Positions 7,827-17,506 of a stretch of 64,000 bases of DNA are shown piece after piece. Each line of letters opens with the position of its first letter. Positions within the stretch are counted from its first letter, which is position 1. Source of the stretch: Chryseosolibacter sp964438975 (GTDB taxonomy: Bacteria > Bacteroidota > Bacteroidia > Cytophagales > Cyclobacteriaceae); NCBI GenBank assembly GCA_964438975.1, contig CAYTMU010000016.1, positions 1 through 64,000 of the forward strand, read 5' to 3'. Under the pieces are notes generated by a model. The model was given only the letters and a program-made list of their open reading frames with translations, had not been told where the DNA came from and ran no database searches. The position numbers and the translations under genes were made by a program.

Positions 7827-9524
7827 TCACTCGGAGAAAATGTACGGCTCCGGCTCTTCATTCAGCTCAGGTGCCTGACTCACCTCTGAAGCAGGTAATG
7901 GCAAGAGGAAGTTTCCTGAATTTGCCACAGCATAGCGGTCTTCGAACCACTCCGTCTTGGTGAACACCCAGCTCGTAGGGTCCGGCCAGCGATCAGGCTG
8001 AACGAGGAAGAGACCTCTATCCTGGGCATTGATGATATCATACGCCCCCTGTGGCTTGTAATAGTGCAGTCTTACGAGATCATACCAGGCCATGCTTTCC
8101 ATCGCGAACTCCTTGATACGCTCTTCGAAGATATCCTGCCATGTGAGCTCCTCTTCAAACTTGGGCAATCCTGCGCGCTCGTGTACTTTGTTGAAGTACT
8201 CAAGGGCTTTGGCATCCGAGGTAGAGGGAGCATCTCCGAGCACAGCTTCCGCATAGATAAGATACATTTCGGCGAGCCGTAGCATGTACGTATTGTTCGG
8301 ATAGCGCTGCGTAGCGGCCTGATTGCCGACGTCCTTATCCTTTCCGACGACATACTTCTTAATACTGACATAGCTACTTTCATCCCCCGATCCGGGCCTG
8401 GGAAACACGAGATCCTGTTCACTTTCCTTTCCGGTTTCGTCCCTGACGGTTTGCGTGATCTCGGGGTACTTGAACCCAGGGAGCATGAACGTCGCTTTCA
8501 GTCGCTTATCAAGTGTAAAGCCTGGGGCCGGGTCGTCATCATCATCATCCTCGTCGGCCAATAGCCCGTCGTACAAGGTCAGCAACCACCACGTGGCACT
8601 GAGGTCGCCGCCCCAGCCATCACCGTTCGCGATATCGTTGCTGTACGTTATCTGCGAAACCATCGTATTCGCGTATGCGTACTCCGTTGTGAACACCCAT
8701 TGCAACTCAAATAAAGATTCGGATTTGTTGTCATACGGAAAGAGAAAGAGGTCTTCATAATTGGTCAAAAGACTCTTACCGCTCATTGTAATGACACGAT
8801 CCGCATAGTCACGCGCCTTCGCGAGATACTCTGTGTTGCGCGATCCGGTTGATCCGACACCGGAGCGCATCAGCCAGGTGCGTGCCAGCATCCCTTCAGC
8901 CGACCACTTTGTCAGCCTTCCGACATCTATAGCCTGTTCCGTCAGGTTCTCGGCAGCGAACTCGTAATCGCGCGTGATGAACTCCCAGACGCTTTCAACA
9001 GTGTTGCGCTTGAGCCTGGGGCTGGCCAGGTGGTCGAGGTTGTTTTCAATGATCGGTACCGGTCCGTAGTTGCTCACGAGATGATAGTAAGCGGTAGCTC
9101 GCATGAACCGCGCTTCGGCGAGCGCGTGATTGCGGATGCGATCCGAAACGCCGCTGCCAGCATATGTGAGGATATTCTGAATTGCGATGTTCGCCTGTCC
9201 TATTGTTACGTAAAATGCGCGATACGCCTCAGCATTCTCGGGGGAGACGGAAGTTGTGTTGAAGAGCACGTGATCGCGGTCGCCCCAGGCGCGGAATACT
9301 GTCCCACCGCGAATATCACCGAGTTTGAAATTCGCTTTGTCGATATAATCCTTCCACACGGCGCTGTAGAGGCCCGCGGTACCGGCGAGCACCTGATCGT
9401 CCGTTCTATAAAAGGTGGCATCCACCAGCGAATCCTGCGGGGGTCTTTCGAGGAACTCGTCAGAACAACCTGCAATGAAACAGAGTGTCGTCAAGGTAGA
9501 GATAATGATATATTTTGTTTTCAT
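7827..9524 (-). CDS. SusD/RagB-family outer-membrane nutrient-binding lipoprotein
   Basis: About 565 residues. The signal peptide ends in FIAGCSDEFLERPPQDSL, which gives the lipobox Cys and the SusD N-terminal signature FLE.PP. The helical TPR-like SusD core follows, with RFMRATAYYHLVSNYGPVPII and NTYMLRLAEMYLIYAEA, both hallmark stretches. It ends with a short tail, and LPLPASEV is the usual C-terminal motif. It should form the lid on the SusC partner encoded immediately upstream. An acidic run of Asp residues at about 8530-8550 interrupts a surface loop and might bind calcium. The ATG at 9524 gives the signal peptide; the longer reading overlaps susC. Confidence 0.92.
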   Translation of the reverse strand: MKTKYIIISTLTTLCFIAGCSDEFLERPPQDSLVDATFYRTDDQVLAGTAGLYSAVWKDYIDKANFKLGDIRGGTVFRAWGDRDHVLFNTTSVSPENAEAYRAFYVTIGQANIAIQNILTYAGSGVSDRIRNHALAEARFMRATAYYHLVSNYGPVPIIENNLDHLASPRLKRNTVESVWEFITRDYEFAAENLTEQAIDVGRLTKWSAEGMLARTWLMRSGVGSTGSRNTEYLAKARDYADRVITMSGKSLLTNYEDLFLFPYDNKSESLFELQWVFTTEYAYANTMVSQITYSNDIANGDGWGGDLSATWWLLTLYDGLLADEDDDDDDPAPGFTLDKRLKATFMLPGFKYPEITQTVRDETGKESEQDLVFPRPGSGDESSYVSIKKYVVGKDKDVGNQAATQRYPNNTYMLRLAEMYLIYAEAVLGDAPSTSDAKALEYFNKVHERAGLPKFEEELTWQDIFEERIKEFAMESMAWYDLVRLHYYKPQGAYDIINAQDRGLFLVQPDRWPDPTSWVFTKTEWFEDRYAVANSGNFLLPLPASEVSQAPELNEEPEPYIFSE

Positions 9525-9537
9525 GATGATACGTGAA

Positions 9538-12500
9538 TTAGAAATCAATTCCGACGTGAAATGAATAAACTGGTGTAAGCGGGTATCGTCCGTAGTCAAC
9601 ACCCACAGCTGCATTCGCAGTGCTGGCATTCGGACCTACGTACGAACCGACTTCCGGATCGTATCCTGAATAATTGGTGAGCGTGTAAAGGTTCTGGGCA
9701 CTGATGCCGACCCGCGCCGCTTTGATAATGTTATTTCCTCCGAGTAAGTTACGCGGTACGTTGTAGTTCAGTGCAACATTCTTCACCCGCAAGTAAGAAC
9801 CGTCTTCAACATATTTATCGGTGTGCCTCTCGAAGTTATTATTCTTGTTGCCTCCCGACATACGCGCGACGATCGTTCCGGGGTTCTCCAGATAAGGATC
9901 ACCTTCTCCGTCCAACGCAATGCGCGCATAGTCGAACGCCCCGAGGAACATATTCCGTCCCAGGTTAATATTGTTTGGATTGCTATTCTGGTTTCGTATA
10001 TAGTTGTACACATCGTTTCCATACGAGAAGAAAAGCAGGATACTCAAGTCAAATCCCTTATAGGAAAATGTGTTCGTCAAACCTCCGAACCACTTCGGAT
10101 ACGGATTACCGATAAAAGTCTGATCCTCACCGGATATAAATCCATCTCCGTTAACATCCCGGTACTTCACATCACCTACCCAGATGCTGTTTTCAGCGAT
10201 CGGAAACTCCACGTTGTTGTTGTCCGCAGGCAGCGCGCTTGCCTCGATCTCATCGAGGTTCGCGAAGATACCTTCCTCGATATAGCCGAAAAATTGCCAT
10301 GGGGCCTGCCCGACGACCGAGCGCTGCGTCCAGTTATTCATCCACCAGTTGATCTTGTCGATCTGACTAGCGCCCGAAGTGAGGTTCGTGATCCGGGTTT
10401 CAAAACTCGAAATGTTGAAATTCGATTCCCATCGCAGACCACCACTGTTCATGTTGATGGTATTGAGTGTCACGCTCCATCCTTTATTTTCAAGTGAACC
10501 GACATTGACGGTAGGCGGTGCCACCCGACCGTTTCCGACGGTGCCCATATACCATGGATACGAGTTCTCAAGAATGAGATTGTCCGTGTTCTTGATATAA
10601 TAGTCGGCATCCAGCTGAATACGGTTGTCGAACAACCCGAACGTAAGGCCGATGTTGTCTGTTCGCGTTTCCTCCCACTTGAAATCCGGGTTCGGATATC
10701 TGCTTGGCAAGAAGCTCGTTCCCCACTCCGACGGACCCGCGCCGAGCGTACCGTAAATCGCACCCCCTCCACCTTGTTGCCCAGTAAGGCCGGTCTCAAA
10801 GCGGAGCCGCAGATCACTTACAAAAGGAAGGACAAAGAAGGGTTCTTCGGAAACACGCCAGGCAGCGGATACAGAAGGAAAGTATCCCCATTTGTTGCGC
10901 GGACCGAAGTTTATAGATCCATCTGCCCGGAATGCAGCCGTTACAATGTAGCGATCAGCGTAATTGTAAATGAACCTGCTGAGATACGATTCCATAGCCC
11001 ATTGGCCCTGGCCACCACCGGTGTCATCGAGACTTTCATCACCCGCTTCAATATCCAGCACTTCGTTAGTTGAGAAGCCACGACGTTCGGCAAAAAGATT
11101 TTTCCATTGCGATTCCTGCGCCTCGTGCGTCACCATTATGTTGATATTATGCCGGCCGCCGAAACTCTTGACATACTGCAAAAGTTGATTCCATCCCCAA
11201 TAGGTATTGAAGTTGTGATTGTTGTTTAGCGTCGCCGTGGTATTTTGCTGGTAGCCGAACCGGTAAGTCGGTAAATAGTAAGTCGAGTTCGAGAACTCAA
11301 TGTCGGTGTTGAAACTTGTCCGAAACTCTAACCCATCTATTATCTTGAAGGTACCTGTGAGTCCACCCCTCATCTGGCGTTTCGTGACCTCGTTCGTCGT
11401 GATGCTGGCAAGCCCTACCGGGTTCGGCGGGGCGAACTGCTCGGCGCTGCTGTTGCCGATATTCCCTCCGCCATACGTTCCATCCATGTTCCTGACTGGA
11501 ATGTGCGGCGCGAGCTGAATAGCGTTAACGATCACATTCGACTGCGTTGCGGCAATTCGCTCATTTGTTTGGGCTACGTTGAAGTTCCCGGACAGCGAAA
11601 ACCAGTCTCGCACTTTGTTGTCGAGATTCAACCGCACAGATGTGCGATCAAAGCCGGATCCCAGAGCTACTCCTTCCTGGTTCATGCGCTCTCCTGACAA
11701 ATAATATGTGGTCTTATCGCCGCCACCGCTCAAACTGATCTGATGTTTTTGCATCGCCGCGTTCAGAAAGAGTTCATCTTGCCAGTCCGTTCCCTCACCC
11801 AGGATCGACGGATCGAGGAAATCCTCTCGCACATCTCCCCCGGCAATATCCTTATACTCATTTTCCATCTGCGCATACTGACGGAGGTTCATTACGGCTA
11901 GCTTTTTCGGCTCCGTCTGAAGACTGTATGTATACCCGTATGAGATCTTGATCTCACCAGATCTACCCCTCTTCGTATTGATGAGCACAACGCCGTTCGT
12001 TCCGCGGGATCCGTAGATCGCTGTCGCAGAAGGCCCCTGAAGGATTTCAATGTTCTCAATATCGGTTGGGTTAAGCGATGCCAACGGGTTAGAGCCGGTC
12101 GGTGAGACGGATCCTTGCACTTGCACCCCATCGATGACGTACAGCGGTTCATTCGAACCGGAGATGGAGTTGATTCCCCGGATGTTGACCGACAGCCCAC
12201 TGCCGGGTGCACCTGAGTTCTGTGTGACGTAAACTCCGGCGGCCCTCCCCTGGATTGCCTGTTCAACCGTGGTATTGAGCGTATGCTCAATATCCTTTGA
12301 GGATATCGAGGTTTGGGCGCTCGTCAGGTCTGCACGGCGCATCTCGCCATATCCAACCACCACCACCTCATCAAGGGTCGCGACGTCTTCCTCCATCCGG
12401 ACGTTGAAGCGAGTCTGTGAACCGACGGCGATCTCCTTGGATGTAAAGCCAATAAAGGAGAACAAGATGACGTCGGTTTCGGCCGCTTCAATAGAGAAAG

Positions 12501-12690
12501 TGCCCTGGCCATCCGTAGTGGTACCACTAGTCGTACCTTTGAGGATTACATTGACACCCGGTATAGGACTTCCGCCGGAATCCGAAACGGATCCGGTAAC
12601 CACCCGTTTCTGCGCAAAAGCGGAAAGGGTTAACAGCATGAGAAGGAGCACAGTAGCTGAACGGATCAGAGCTCTGTAGAATTTTTCCAT
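9538..12690 (-). CDS. SusC/RagA-family TonB-linked outer-membrane transporter
   Basis: 1050 residues. Signal peptide 1-26; carboxypeptidase-like regulatory domain (VTGSVSDSGGSPIPGVNVILKG); TonB-box-like stretch DEVVVVGYG near residue 110; plug domain (GRAAGVYVTQNSGAPGSG, YGSRGTNGVVLINTKRG); and a 22-strand type barrel ending in a terminal Phe (HVGIDF). It imports oligosaccharides bound by SusD using TonB energy. It is the first gene of the minus-strand uptake operon. A promoter and several symmetric elements lie upstream at 12757-12956, and the HTCS gene upstream is the likely regulator. Confidence 0.95.
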   Translation of the reverse strand: MEKFYRALIRSATVLLLMLLTLSAFAQKRVVTGSVSDSGGSPIPGVNVILKGTTSGTTTDGQGTFSIEAAETDVILFSFIGFTSKEIAVGSQTRFNVRMEEDVATLDEVVVVGYGEMRRADLTSAQTSISSKDIEHTLNTTVEQAIQGRAAGVYVTQNSGAPGSGLSVNIRGINSISGSNEPLYVIDGVQVQGSVSPTGSNPLASLNPTDIENIEILQGPSATAIYGSRGTNGVVLINTKRGRSGEIKISYGYTYSLQTEPKKLAVMNLRQYAQMENEYKDIAGGDVREDFLDPSILGEGTDWQDELFLNAAMQKHQISLSGGGDKTTYYLSGERMNQEGVALGSGFDRTSVRLNLDNKVRDWFSLSGNFNVAQTNERIAATQSNVIVNAIQLAPHIPVRNMDGTYGGGNIGNSSAEQFAPPNPVGLASITTNEVTKRQMRGGLTGTFKIIDGLEFRTSFNTDIEFSNSTYYLPTYRFGYQQNTTATLNNNHNFNTYWGWNQLLQYVKSFGGRHNINIMVTHEAQESQWKNLFAERRGFSTNEVLDIEAGDESLDDTGGGQGQWAMESYLSRFIYNYADRYIVTAAFRADGSINFGPRNKWGYFPSVSAAWRVSEEPFFVLPFVSDLRLRFETGLTGQQGGGGAIYGTLGAGPSEWGTSFLPSRYPNPDFKWEETRTDNIGLTFGLFDNRIQLDADYYIKNTDNLILENSYPWYMGTVGNGRVAPPTVNVGSLENKGWSVTLNTINMNSGGLRWESNFNISSFETRITNLTSGASQIDKINWWMNNWTQRSVVGQAPWQFFGYIEEGIFANLDEIEASALPADNNNVEFPIAENSIWVGDVKYRDVNGDGFISGEDQTFIGNPYPKWFGGLTNTFSYKGFDLSILLFFSYGNDVYNYIRNQNSNPNNINLGRNMFLGAFDYARIALDGEGDPYLENPGTIVARMSGGNKNNNFERHTDKYVEDGSYLRVKNVALNYNVPRNLLGGNNIIKAARVGISAQNLYTLTNYSGYDPEVGSYVGPNASTANAAVGVDYGRYPLTPVYSFHVGIDF

Positions 12691-12756
12691 ATGGTAACAG
12701 GTTTAGTGATAACGCTACCCCGTGCGCCACAAAATCGGATGCACAATCGGTTGCAA

Positions 12757-12785
12757 TAAAGGTAAGGCACAACTGCCTTATCAAA
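12757..12785 (-). promoter_or_regulatory. susC promoter with an embedded 7-4-7 palindrome
   Basis: On the minus strand TTTG (12782-12785) and TACCTTTA (12757-12764) are spaced like Bacteroidota -33 and -7 elements, 67 bases or more upstream of the susC ATG. The spacer holds a perfect inverted repeat, TAAGGCA-CAAC-TGCCTTA (12763-12780), which overlaps the edge of the -7 box. That position would let a bound protein block or remodel transcription start. Confidence 0.5.
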
Positions 12786-12828
12786 GGGTATGGAATTGTT
12801 CAGTTATTGTGTGTTATCCGTTAACACC

Positions 12829-12864
12829 GGGGTCAAAATGTTTCAATTCAGGGGTCAATTTGTT
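12829..12864. promoter_or_regulatory. Two direct repeats 22 bases apart upstream of the susC promoter
   Basis: GGGGTCAAAATGTT (12829-12842) and GGGGTCAATTTGTT (12851-12864) match at 12 of 14 positions and start 22 bases apart, two helical turns. They lie about 45 bases upstream of the -33 element. AraC-type domains usually bind such face-matched direct repeats, so this is a candidate site for the neighbouring HTCS. A separate inverted repeat GTGTTA/TAACAC lies just beside it (12811-12827). Confidence 0.45.
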
Positions 12865-12928
12865 AACAAGCCTTTCGCGAAGCGCTTCGGTATCTCAATC
12901 AAGGCTGTGAAATACATGGGACAAGACA

Positions 12929-12956
12929 TCAAATGCGTGCCCGTGCACGCATTTGA
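12929..12956. promoter_or_regulatory. Perfect 11-base-arm palindrome between susC and the HTCS gene
   Basis: TCAAATGCGTG (12929-12939) and CACGCATTTGA (12946-12956) are perfect complements around CCCGTG. No T-run follows on either strand, so it does not look like an intrinsic terminator. It could be an operator or an RNA hairpin. A 12-base palindrome CGAAGCGCTTCG lies at 12878-12889. The remaining part of 12691-13032 has no gene I can support. Confidence 0.5.
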
Positions 12957-13032
12957 CACATTTCGAGCGTAGCCCGGCCGTTGCCAAGCCCGCAAGAAAG
13001 CTATTCTCGCACGTAAGACAGGATCGCAGGAA

Positions 13033-13131
13033 TTACAGAATGATTGCCAACGCCACGGTTATTGCAATAATGAAGTAAAGCAGGACTTCGAGAAAAAAAA
13101 CAAACTTGCTCCTCCTTTTGAGTTTGTCCAT
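13033..13131 (-). CDS. Possible 32-residue single-pass membrane peptide
   Basis: The frame begins MDKLKRRSKFVFF, with a basic N-terminus, then one hydrophobic helix of about 18-20 residues (residues 13-32) and stops. This positive-inside layout fits a tiny inner-membrane protein. It lies about 125 bases downstream of the HTCS gene on the same strand. A TACATTTG box that matches the Bacteroidota -7 consensus lies about 20 bases before the ATG, at about 13152-13159, so it may have its own transcript. No ribosome-binding site is evident and I recognise no family. It could be chance. Confidence 0.35.
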   Translation of the reverse strand: MDKLKRRSKFVFFLEVLLYFIIAITVALAIIL

Positions 13132-13255
13132 TGCTGACGGGTTTTCCAACAGCAAATGTAGGTTGTAGCAACTCAATGACTGGGTATGAAATCGTCACGT
13201 TTGGGGATGGATTTGTTTCCTACTCAAAAAAAGACCCGGGCATCAGCGTCTAACT

Positions 13256-16200
13256 CTATTTGGCCTCGTGCGCATACGCTGATGGAAGGATATTAAACTC
13301 GTCTTTGAAGTACTTACTGAAGTATTTCGGATTGTTAAAACCAACCTGGTAGGCGACCTCTGCTACAGAAAGCTGGCTCTTCTTCAGCAGCTGGGCCGCA
13401 CGTTGTAAGCGGATCGTACGAATAAATTCAATGGGAGATTTTCCCGTAAGTGATAGCAACTTCTTGTATAAATGCACCCGACTCATTCCGAGTTCACGGC
13501 TGAACTTTTCCACGGAAAAATCGGATTCTCCCATGTTTTGTTCAACGACCTCTATTGCCCGCTGGATAAGCTTCTCATCAGCTGACGTGATCTCGATATC
13601 CGCCGTCTTGATGTCAATGCGCTGACGGAAGCTTTCGCCGAAAGCTTTTCTCCTGGCAATCAGATTATTAAGTCGCGAATGCAGGATCTCAAAGTTGAAT
13701 GGCTTGCTCACATAATCATCAGCGCCTGCCGCAAAACCCTCGATGCGCTGCTCATCGGCGGTTCGTGCGGTCAGCATAACGATCGGGATATGTGACGTTC
13801 TCGCGTCACTCTTGAGTTTTCGGCAGAGTTCTATACCGTTCATCTCCGGCATCATAATATCGCTGACGATGAGGTCTGGCATTTGAGCTGTCGCAAGCGC
13901 GAAACCCTCCCGCCCGTTCTTTGCCTCAAAAATACGATAGTGGACCTGAAAATTGTCTTTCAGATAAAAGCGAAAATCCTCGTTGTCCTCTACCAGCAGC
14001 AGAACTGGCTTGACATTGTCTGACGTGTCATCAGTTTCCTCTTCATTGTAATGTCCGGCAACCGCGAGCTCAGCGACGTCCATGCGATCAGCGACGTGCT
14101 GTGTCAGCTCGTTTAGCGGTAACAGCACCGTAAAACACGTGCCCTCGCCGAGTGCGCTTTCCACATCGATACTACCTCCATGGATCCGCACGAACTCCCG
14201 TGTAATGGAAAGTCCTATTCCACTTCCCTGGTTCACCAAACTCTTGGGCAGGTCTGCCTGGAAGAAGCGCTCAAATATCCTCTCCTTCTTGTCCTCCGCA
14301 ATCCCGATTCCTGTATCGCGGATACGGATCCGAAGGAATGGTGCATCGTTGATCTCTATCGTGTCGATCTCGAGCAAAACCTTTCCTTGCTCCGGCGTAA
14401 ATTTGAACGCATTTGACAACAGGTTGAAAAGTATCTTCTCAAGCTTGTCGGCATCAAACAGCGTCTCAAGACCGTCAATGGACGTGCGGAACTGAAAATC
14501 GATGTTGTTCTTTTCCGACAGGTCGGAAAACGATTGAAAAATATCCCGTACGAAGGAGATGATATCGCCTTCCGATGGATTGTACCGTACCTCCTGCACT
14601 TCCAGCTTGCGAAAATCCAGTAACTGGTTCACAAGATTCAGCAATCGGCGTGCATTCCGGTGGATCAATTGAAATTGCTTGCGCTGGTCAGCATCGCCAG
14701 TGGTCTTGAGCATCTTCTCCGCCGGCGTCAGAATCAGAGAAAGAGGGGTGCGGAATTCATGGCTGACATTTGTAAAGAACTTGATCTTGATCATGTCTAG
14801 CTCGTGGAGACGTGCCGCCTTTTCCCGTTCTTGTTGTATCTGAAATTTGATCCGCGCGTTGTAGAGAATCAGCCACCGTGCCAGCAAGAGTGCCGCCAGC
14901 GTCGCAATAGCATAGATAATGAACGCCGTACCCGACTTCCAGAACGGTGGATTTACCTTAATGTGCAACTGTGCATGGGTATCGCTCCAGATACCGTCAT
15001 TGTTGGCTGCGCGTACCTTGAATATGTAATCACCTGGATCGAGGTTCGTGTAAGTCACTCTCCGTCTTGAGGCAGGTGTGATTGTCCATTCTTTGCCGAA
15101 TCCTTCGAGGATATATTGGTATTGTCCCTTATCAGGATGAAACCGGCTGAGGGACGCGAACTCAAGAGAAAACACATTGTCGTCGTGATCGAGTACTAAT
15201 CGTTCCGCTGCGCTGATGGACCGATCGAGGATTACCTTACCGTTGATCACCTCTCCGATCTCCACCGTTTTGTTGAATATCTGCAAGTCCGTCAGAATTA
15301 CATCCGGAACGCGCATGTTAATACCGATGGACTCCGGCTTGAACAGATTGAATCCATTTGCTCCCGCGAAAATCAATTCTCCCCGAGAGGTCTTGCAGGC
15401 GGCGTTCTCATTGAACTGGACTCCCTGCAATCCATCCTTCTCATCGTAGTTTATAAACTGGATCGCCAGCGGATCCTTTGCCGATCGATCGTATCGCACT
15501 TTCAGGTTTGAGATCCCGTGCGGGGTGCTTACCCAAAGGTCCCGATTATCGTCTTCGAGGATCGTCAGGATGGAATTATGCGGAAGTCCGTCGCGGATCG
15601 TAAATGCAGTAAATGTTCCCTTTTCTTTGTCGAACGCGTTCAGCCCACCATGCGTGGCAACCCACACAATTCCGCGGCTGTCTTCGAGAAACGCCAGGAC
15701 ACTGCTGTTGCTCAGACTAGCGGGATCGTCAACCCGGTTAATGTAATGTGTGAATCCTCCCGTTTCCCGGTCCAGCACGTCGATCCCGTACCCGGTTCCA
15801 ATCCAGAGATCTCCATCGCTATCCTCCATGAACGCCGGCACATAGTTCGCGTGAATAGTCGTATCATTCTCAACGTTGTAATGGGTGAACCGCCCGGTCG
15901 TGCGATCGAGGCGATCAACGCCACGGCTAAGGGTTCCAACCCATAAATTCCCGCGGGAATCCTCGAATATTTCCCACACGCTGTTGTCGCCAAGGCTGAA
16001 CGAATCCTCCGGATCATGGCGGTAGCAGACAAAGTTCCGACCGTCGAATGAGACCAGCCCTCCGAAATACGTCCCGATCCACAGTATATTCCGCCGGTCG
16101 AGATAAAGGCTGACAATTACATTCGTCGACAAGCTGTTTGGGTTTTTGGGGTCGTAAAGGTATTGCCTATAGGTATTCTTTTCGCGATCGAAGTAGATCA

Positions 16201-17389
16201 ACCCGCCCCCGTTGGTTCCGATCCATAGATTCTGGTGAGCATCCTCAACAATAGCATTGATATCGTTGAATGGAAGGCTATTGGGATTGGAAGCCTGGTT
16301 GCGATAATGCCTGAAGCGGTTGATATTCTTGTGGTAGTATGACAATCCGTTCTTGAACGTGCCCGCCCAGATTATCTGGTCGTCGTCCTTGTACAATGTG
16401 TTGATACTGTTCTGACACAGGCTCTTCTCATCGTCTGGATTGTTCAGCACATACGTCATCGTACCGGCGCGTTTGTTGAGGATATTGATGCCTCCGTGAT
16501 CTGTCGCGATCCATAACAATCCAGCTTCGTCCTCGACAATACCCCGCACGATACTTGTGTTCAGGCGCGGTTGCGCACCATTCTGGTCAATGTGCGTCCA
16601 TTCCTGCGAGAGAGGTGAGAAGCGAAACACGCCCTCATTGCGGTTAGTGATATAAAACCAGAGATCACCGTCGCGGTCAGCAATGAACTGGTATTCGAGT
16701 ATCTCATTTCTAAATCGGCGCGCGAGAAATGTATTTCGGTATTCAACGCGCAGCGAACTGCTATTCAGCCGTTCGAGCACCCCGTTGGAATGAATGATCC
16801 AGGTATTCCCGCGGGGATCCTGGCACCAGGATGCGATCCGGTTGGTCGCAATACGGGTCGTATCATCCGGATCATGCGCGATCCTGACGGTCTCCTTCTT
16901 CGCGGGTGAGTACCGGAACAGTCCCTGTGATTGATGTATAAACCAGTAATTGCCTTTGAGATCCTTCTTGATATCATTGATGAACCCATCCGGGATCGAG
17001 TGACTGCGAAGAATACGGTTGGCATTCCGGTCAAAAGATTCCGTCAGCGGATCGTACACGTTTATACCCGACCACGTGTGTATCCACAATTTTTCGTCGG
17101 GCCCCTCAAAGACTTTGTTAACGTCACTGCTGATCAACGATGTTGAATCTCCCGGTTCATTGATGAATGTGCGAAAGGTATACCCGTCATAGCGATTAAG
17201 ACCCGAGATAGTCCCGATCCAGACGAAACCCCGTTGATCGCGAAAAATAGACTTTACCTGGTTATGAGACAGGCCGTGGTTGACATTGATCCGACTAAAT
17301 CGATACTCCTCGTCCTGTGCCTCGGCACAGAAGCAAACTGCGAGCAACATCGCGCAGAAACCAGACACTTTCGTAATCAGCGAAACCAT
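13256..17389 (-). CDS. Hybrid two-component system regulator (HTCS) of the pectin/uptake locus
   Basis: 1377 residues that combine sensor and regulator in one chain. Order: signal peptide 1-24; about 14 two-bladed propeller repeats (VWIGT..GLNRYD, LWIGT..GGL) to about residue 680; Y_Y_Y domain ending near 800 (FGKEWT...LDPGDYIFKVRAANNDG); one transmembrane helix about 812-838; HisKA with SHEFRTPLS (His 877); HATPase (DTGIGI, GSGIGLSI); receiver from about 1125 with phospho-acceptor DIMMPEMNG near 1174; and a C-terminal AraC-type double helix-turn-helix (VAYQVGFNNPKYFSKYF). Such proteins bind oligosaccharides in the periplasm and activate a nearby susC operon. It sits between the pectinases and susC on the same strand, so pectic oligosaccharides are the likely signal. 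Confidence 0.95.
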   Translation of the reverse strand: MVSLITKVSGFCAMLLAVCFCAEAQDEEYRFSRINVNHGLSHNQVKSIFRDQRGFVWIGTISGLNRYDGYTFRTFINEPGDSTSLISSDVNKVFEGPDEKLWIHTWSGINVYDPLTESFDRNANRILRSHSIPDGFINDIKKDLKGNYWFIHQSQGLFRYSPAKKETVRIAHDPDDTTRIATNRIASWCQDPRGNTWIIHSNGVLERLNSSSLRVEYRNTFLARRFRNEILEYQFIADRDGDLWFYITNRNEGVFRFSPLSQEWTHIDQNGAQPRLNTSIVRGIVEDEAGLLWIATDHGGINILNKRAGTMTYVLNNPDDEKSLCQNSINTLYKDDDQIIWAGTFKNGLSYYHKNINRFRHYRNQASNPNSLPFNDINAIVEDAHQNLWIGTNGGGLIYFDREKNTYRQYLYDPKNPNSLSTNVIVSLYLDRRNILWIGTYFGGLVSFDGRNFVCYRHDPEDSFSLGDNSVWEIFEDSRGNLWVGTLSRGVDRLDRTTGRFTHYNVENDTTIHANYVPAFMEDSDGDLWIGTGYGIDVLDRETGGFTHYINRVDDPASLSNSSVLAFLEDSRGIVWVATHGGLNAFDKEKGTFTAFTIRDGLPHNSILTILEDDNRDLWVSTPHGISNLKVRYDRSAKDPLAIQFINYDEKDGLQGVQFNENAACKTSRGELIFAGANGFNLFKPESIGINMRVPDVILTDLQIFNKTVEIGEVINGKVILDRSISAAERLVLDHDDNVFSLEFASLSRFHPDKGQYQYILEGFGKEWTITPASRRRVTYTNLDPGDYIFKVRAANNDGIWSDTHAQLHIKVNPPFWKSGTAFIIYAIATLAALLLARWLILYNARIKFQIQQEREKAARLHELDMIKIKFFTNVSHEFRTPLSLILTPAEKMLKTTGDADQRKQFQLIHRNARRLLNLVNQLLDFRKLEVQEVRYNPSEGDIISFVRDIFQSFSDLSEKNNIDFQFRTSIDGLETLFDADKLEKILFNLLSNAFKFTPEQGKVLLEIDTIEINDAPFLRIRIRDTGIGIAEDKKERIFERFFQADLPKSLVNQGSGIGLSITREFVRIHGGSIDVESALGEGTCFTVLLPLNELTQHVADRMDVAELAVAGHYNEEETDDTSDNVKPVLLLVEDNEDFRFYLKDNFQVHYRIFEAKNGREGFALATAQMPDLIVSDIMMPEMNGIELCRKLKSDARTSHIPIVMLTARTADEQRIEGFAAGADDYVSKPFNFEILHSRLNNLIARRKAFGESFRQRIDIKTADIEITSADEKLIQRAIEVVEQNMGESDFSVEKFSRELGMSRVHLYKKLLSLTGKSPIEFIRTIRLQRAAQLLKKSQLSVAEVAYQVGFNNPKYFSKYFKDEFNILPSAYAHEAK

Positions 17390-17506
17390 GAAGCATGGAA
17401 TTTACTGGTTTTTCCCGTGAAATCCTCGCAAGCGGGCAATTCAATCCGCGGACTCGCTATCGACAGTTACTTCCGTGTGATCTGATCAGGCGTACTCATC
17501 AGGCAC

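Noticed and set aside
8533..8553. Simple repeat TCATCATCATCATC
   Set aside because: It lies within susD and encodes an Asp run; not a separate repeat element.
12790..12972. Plus-strand frame of 60 codons upstream of susC
   Set aside because: It runs across the direct repeats and the large palindrome, has no start signal and no recognisable sequence.
13215..13255. Possible terminator after the HTCS gene
   Set aside because: There is a run of seven T on the minus strand, but the hairpin before it has only about four pairs.
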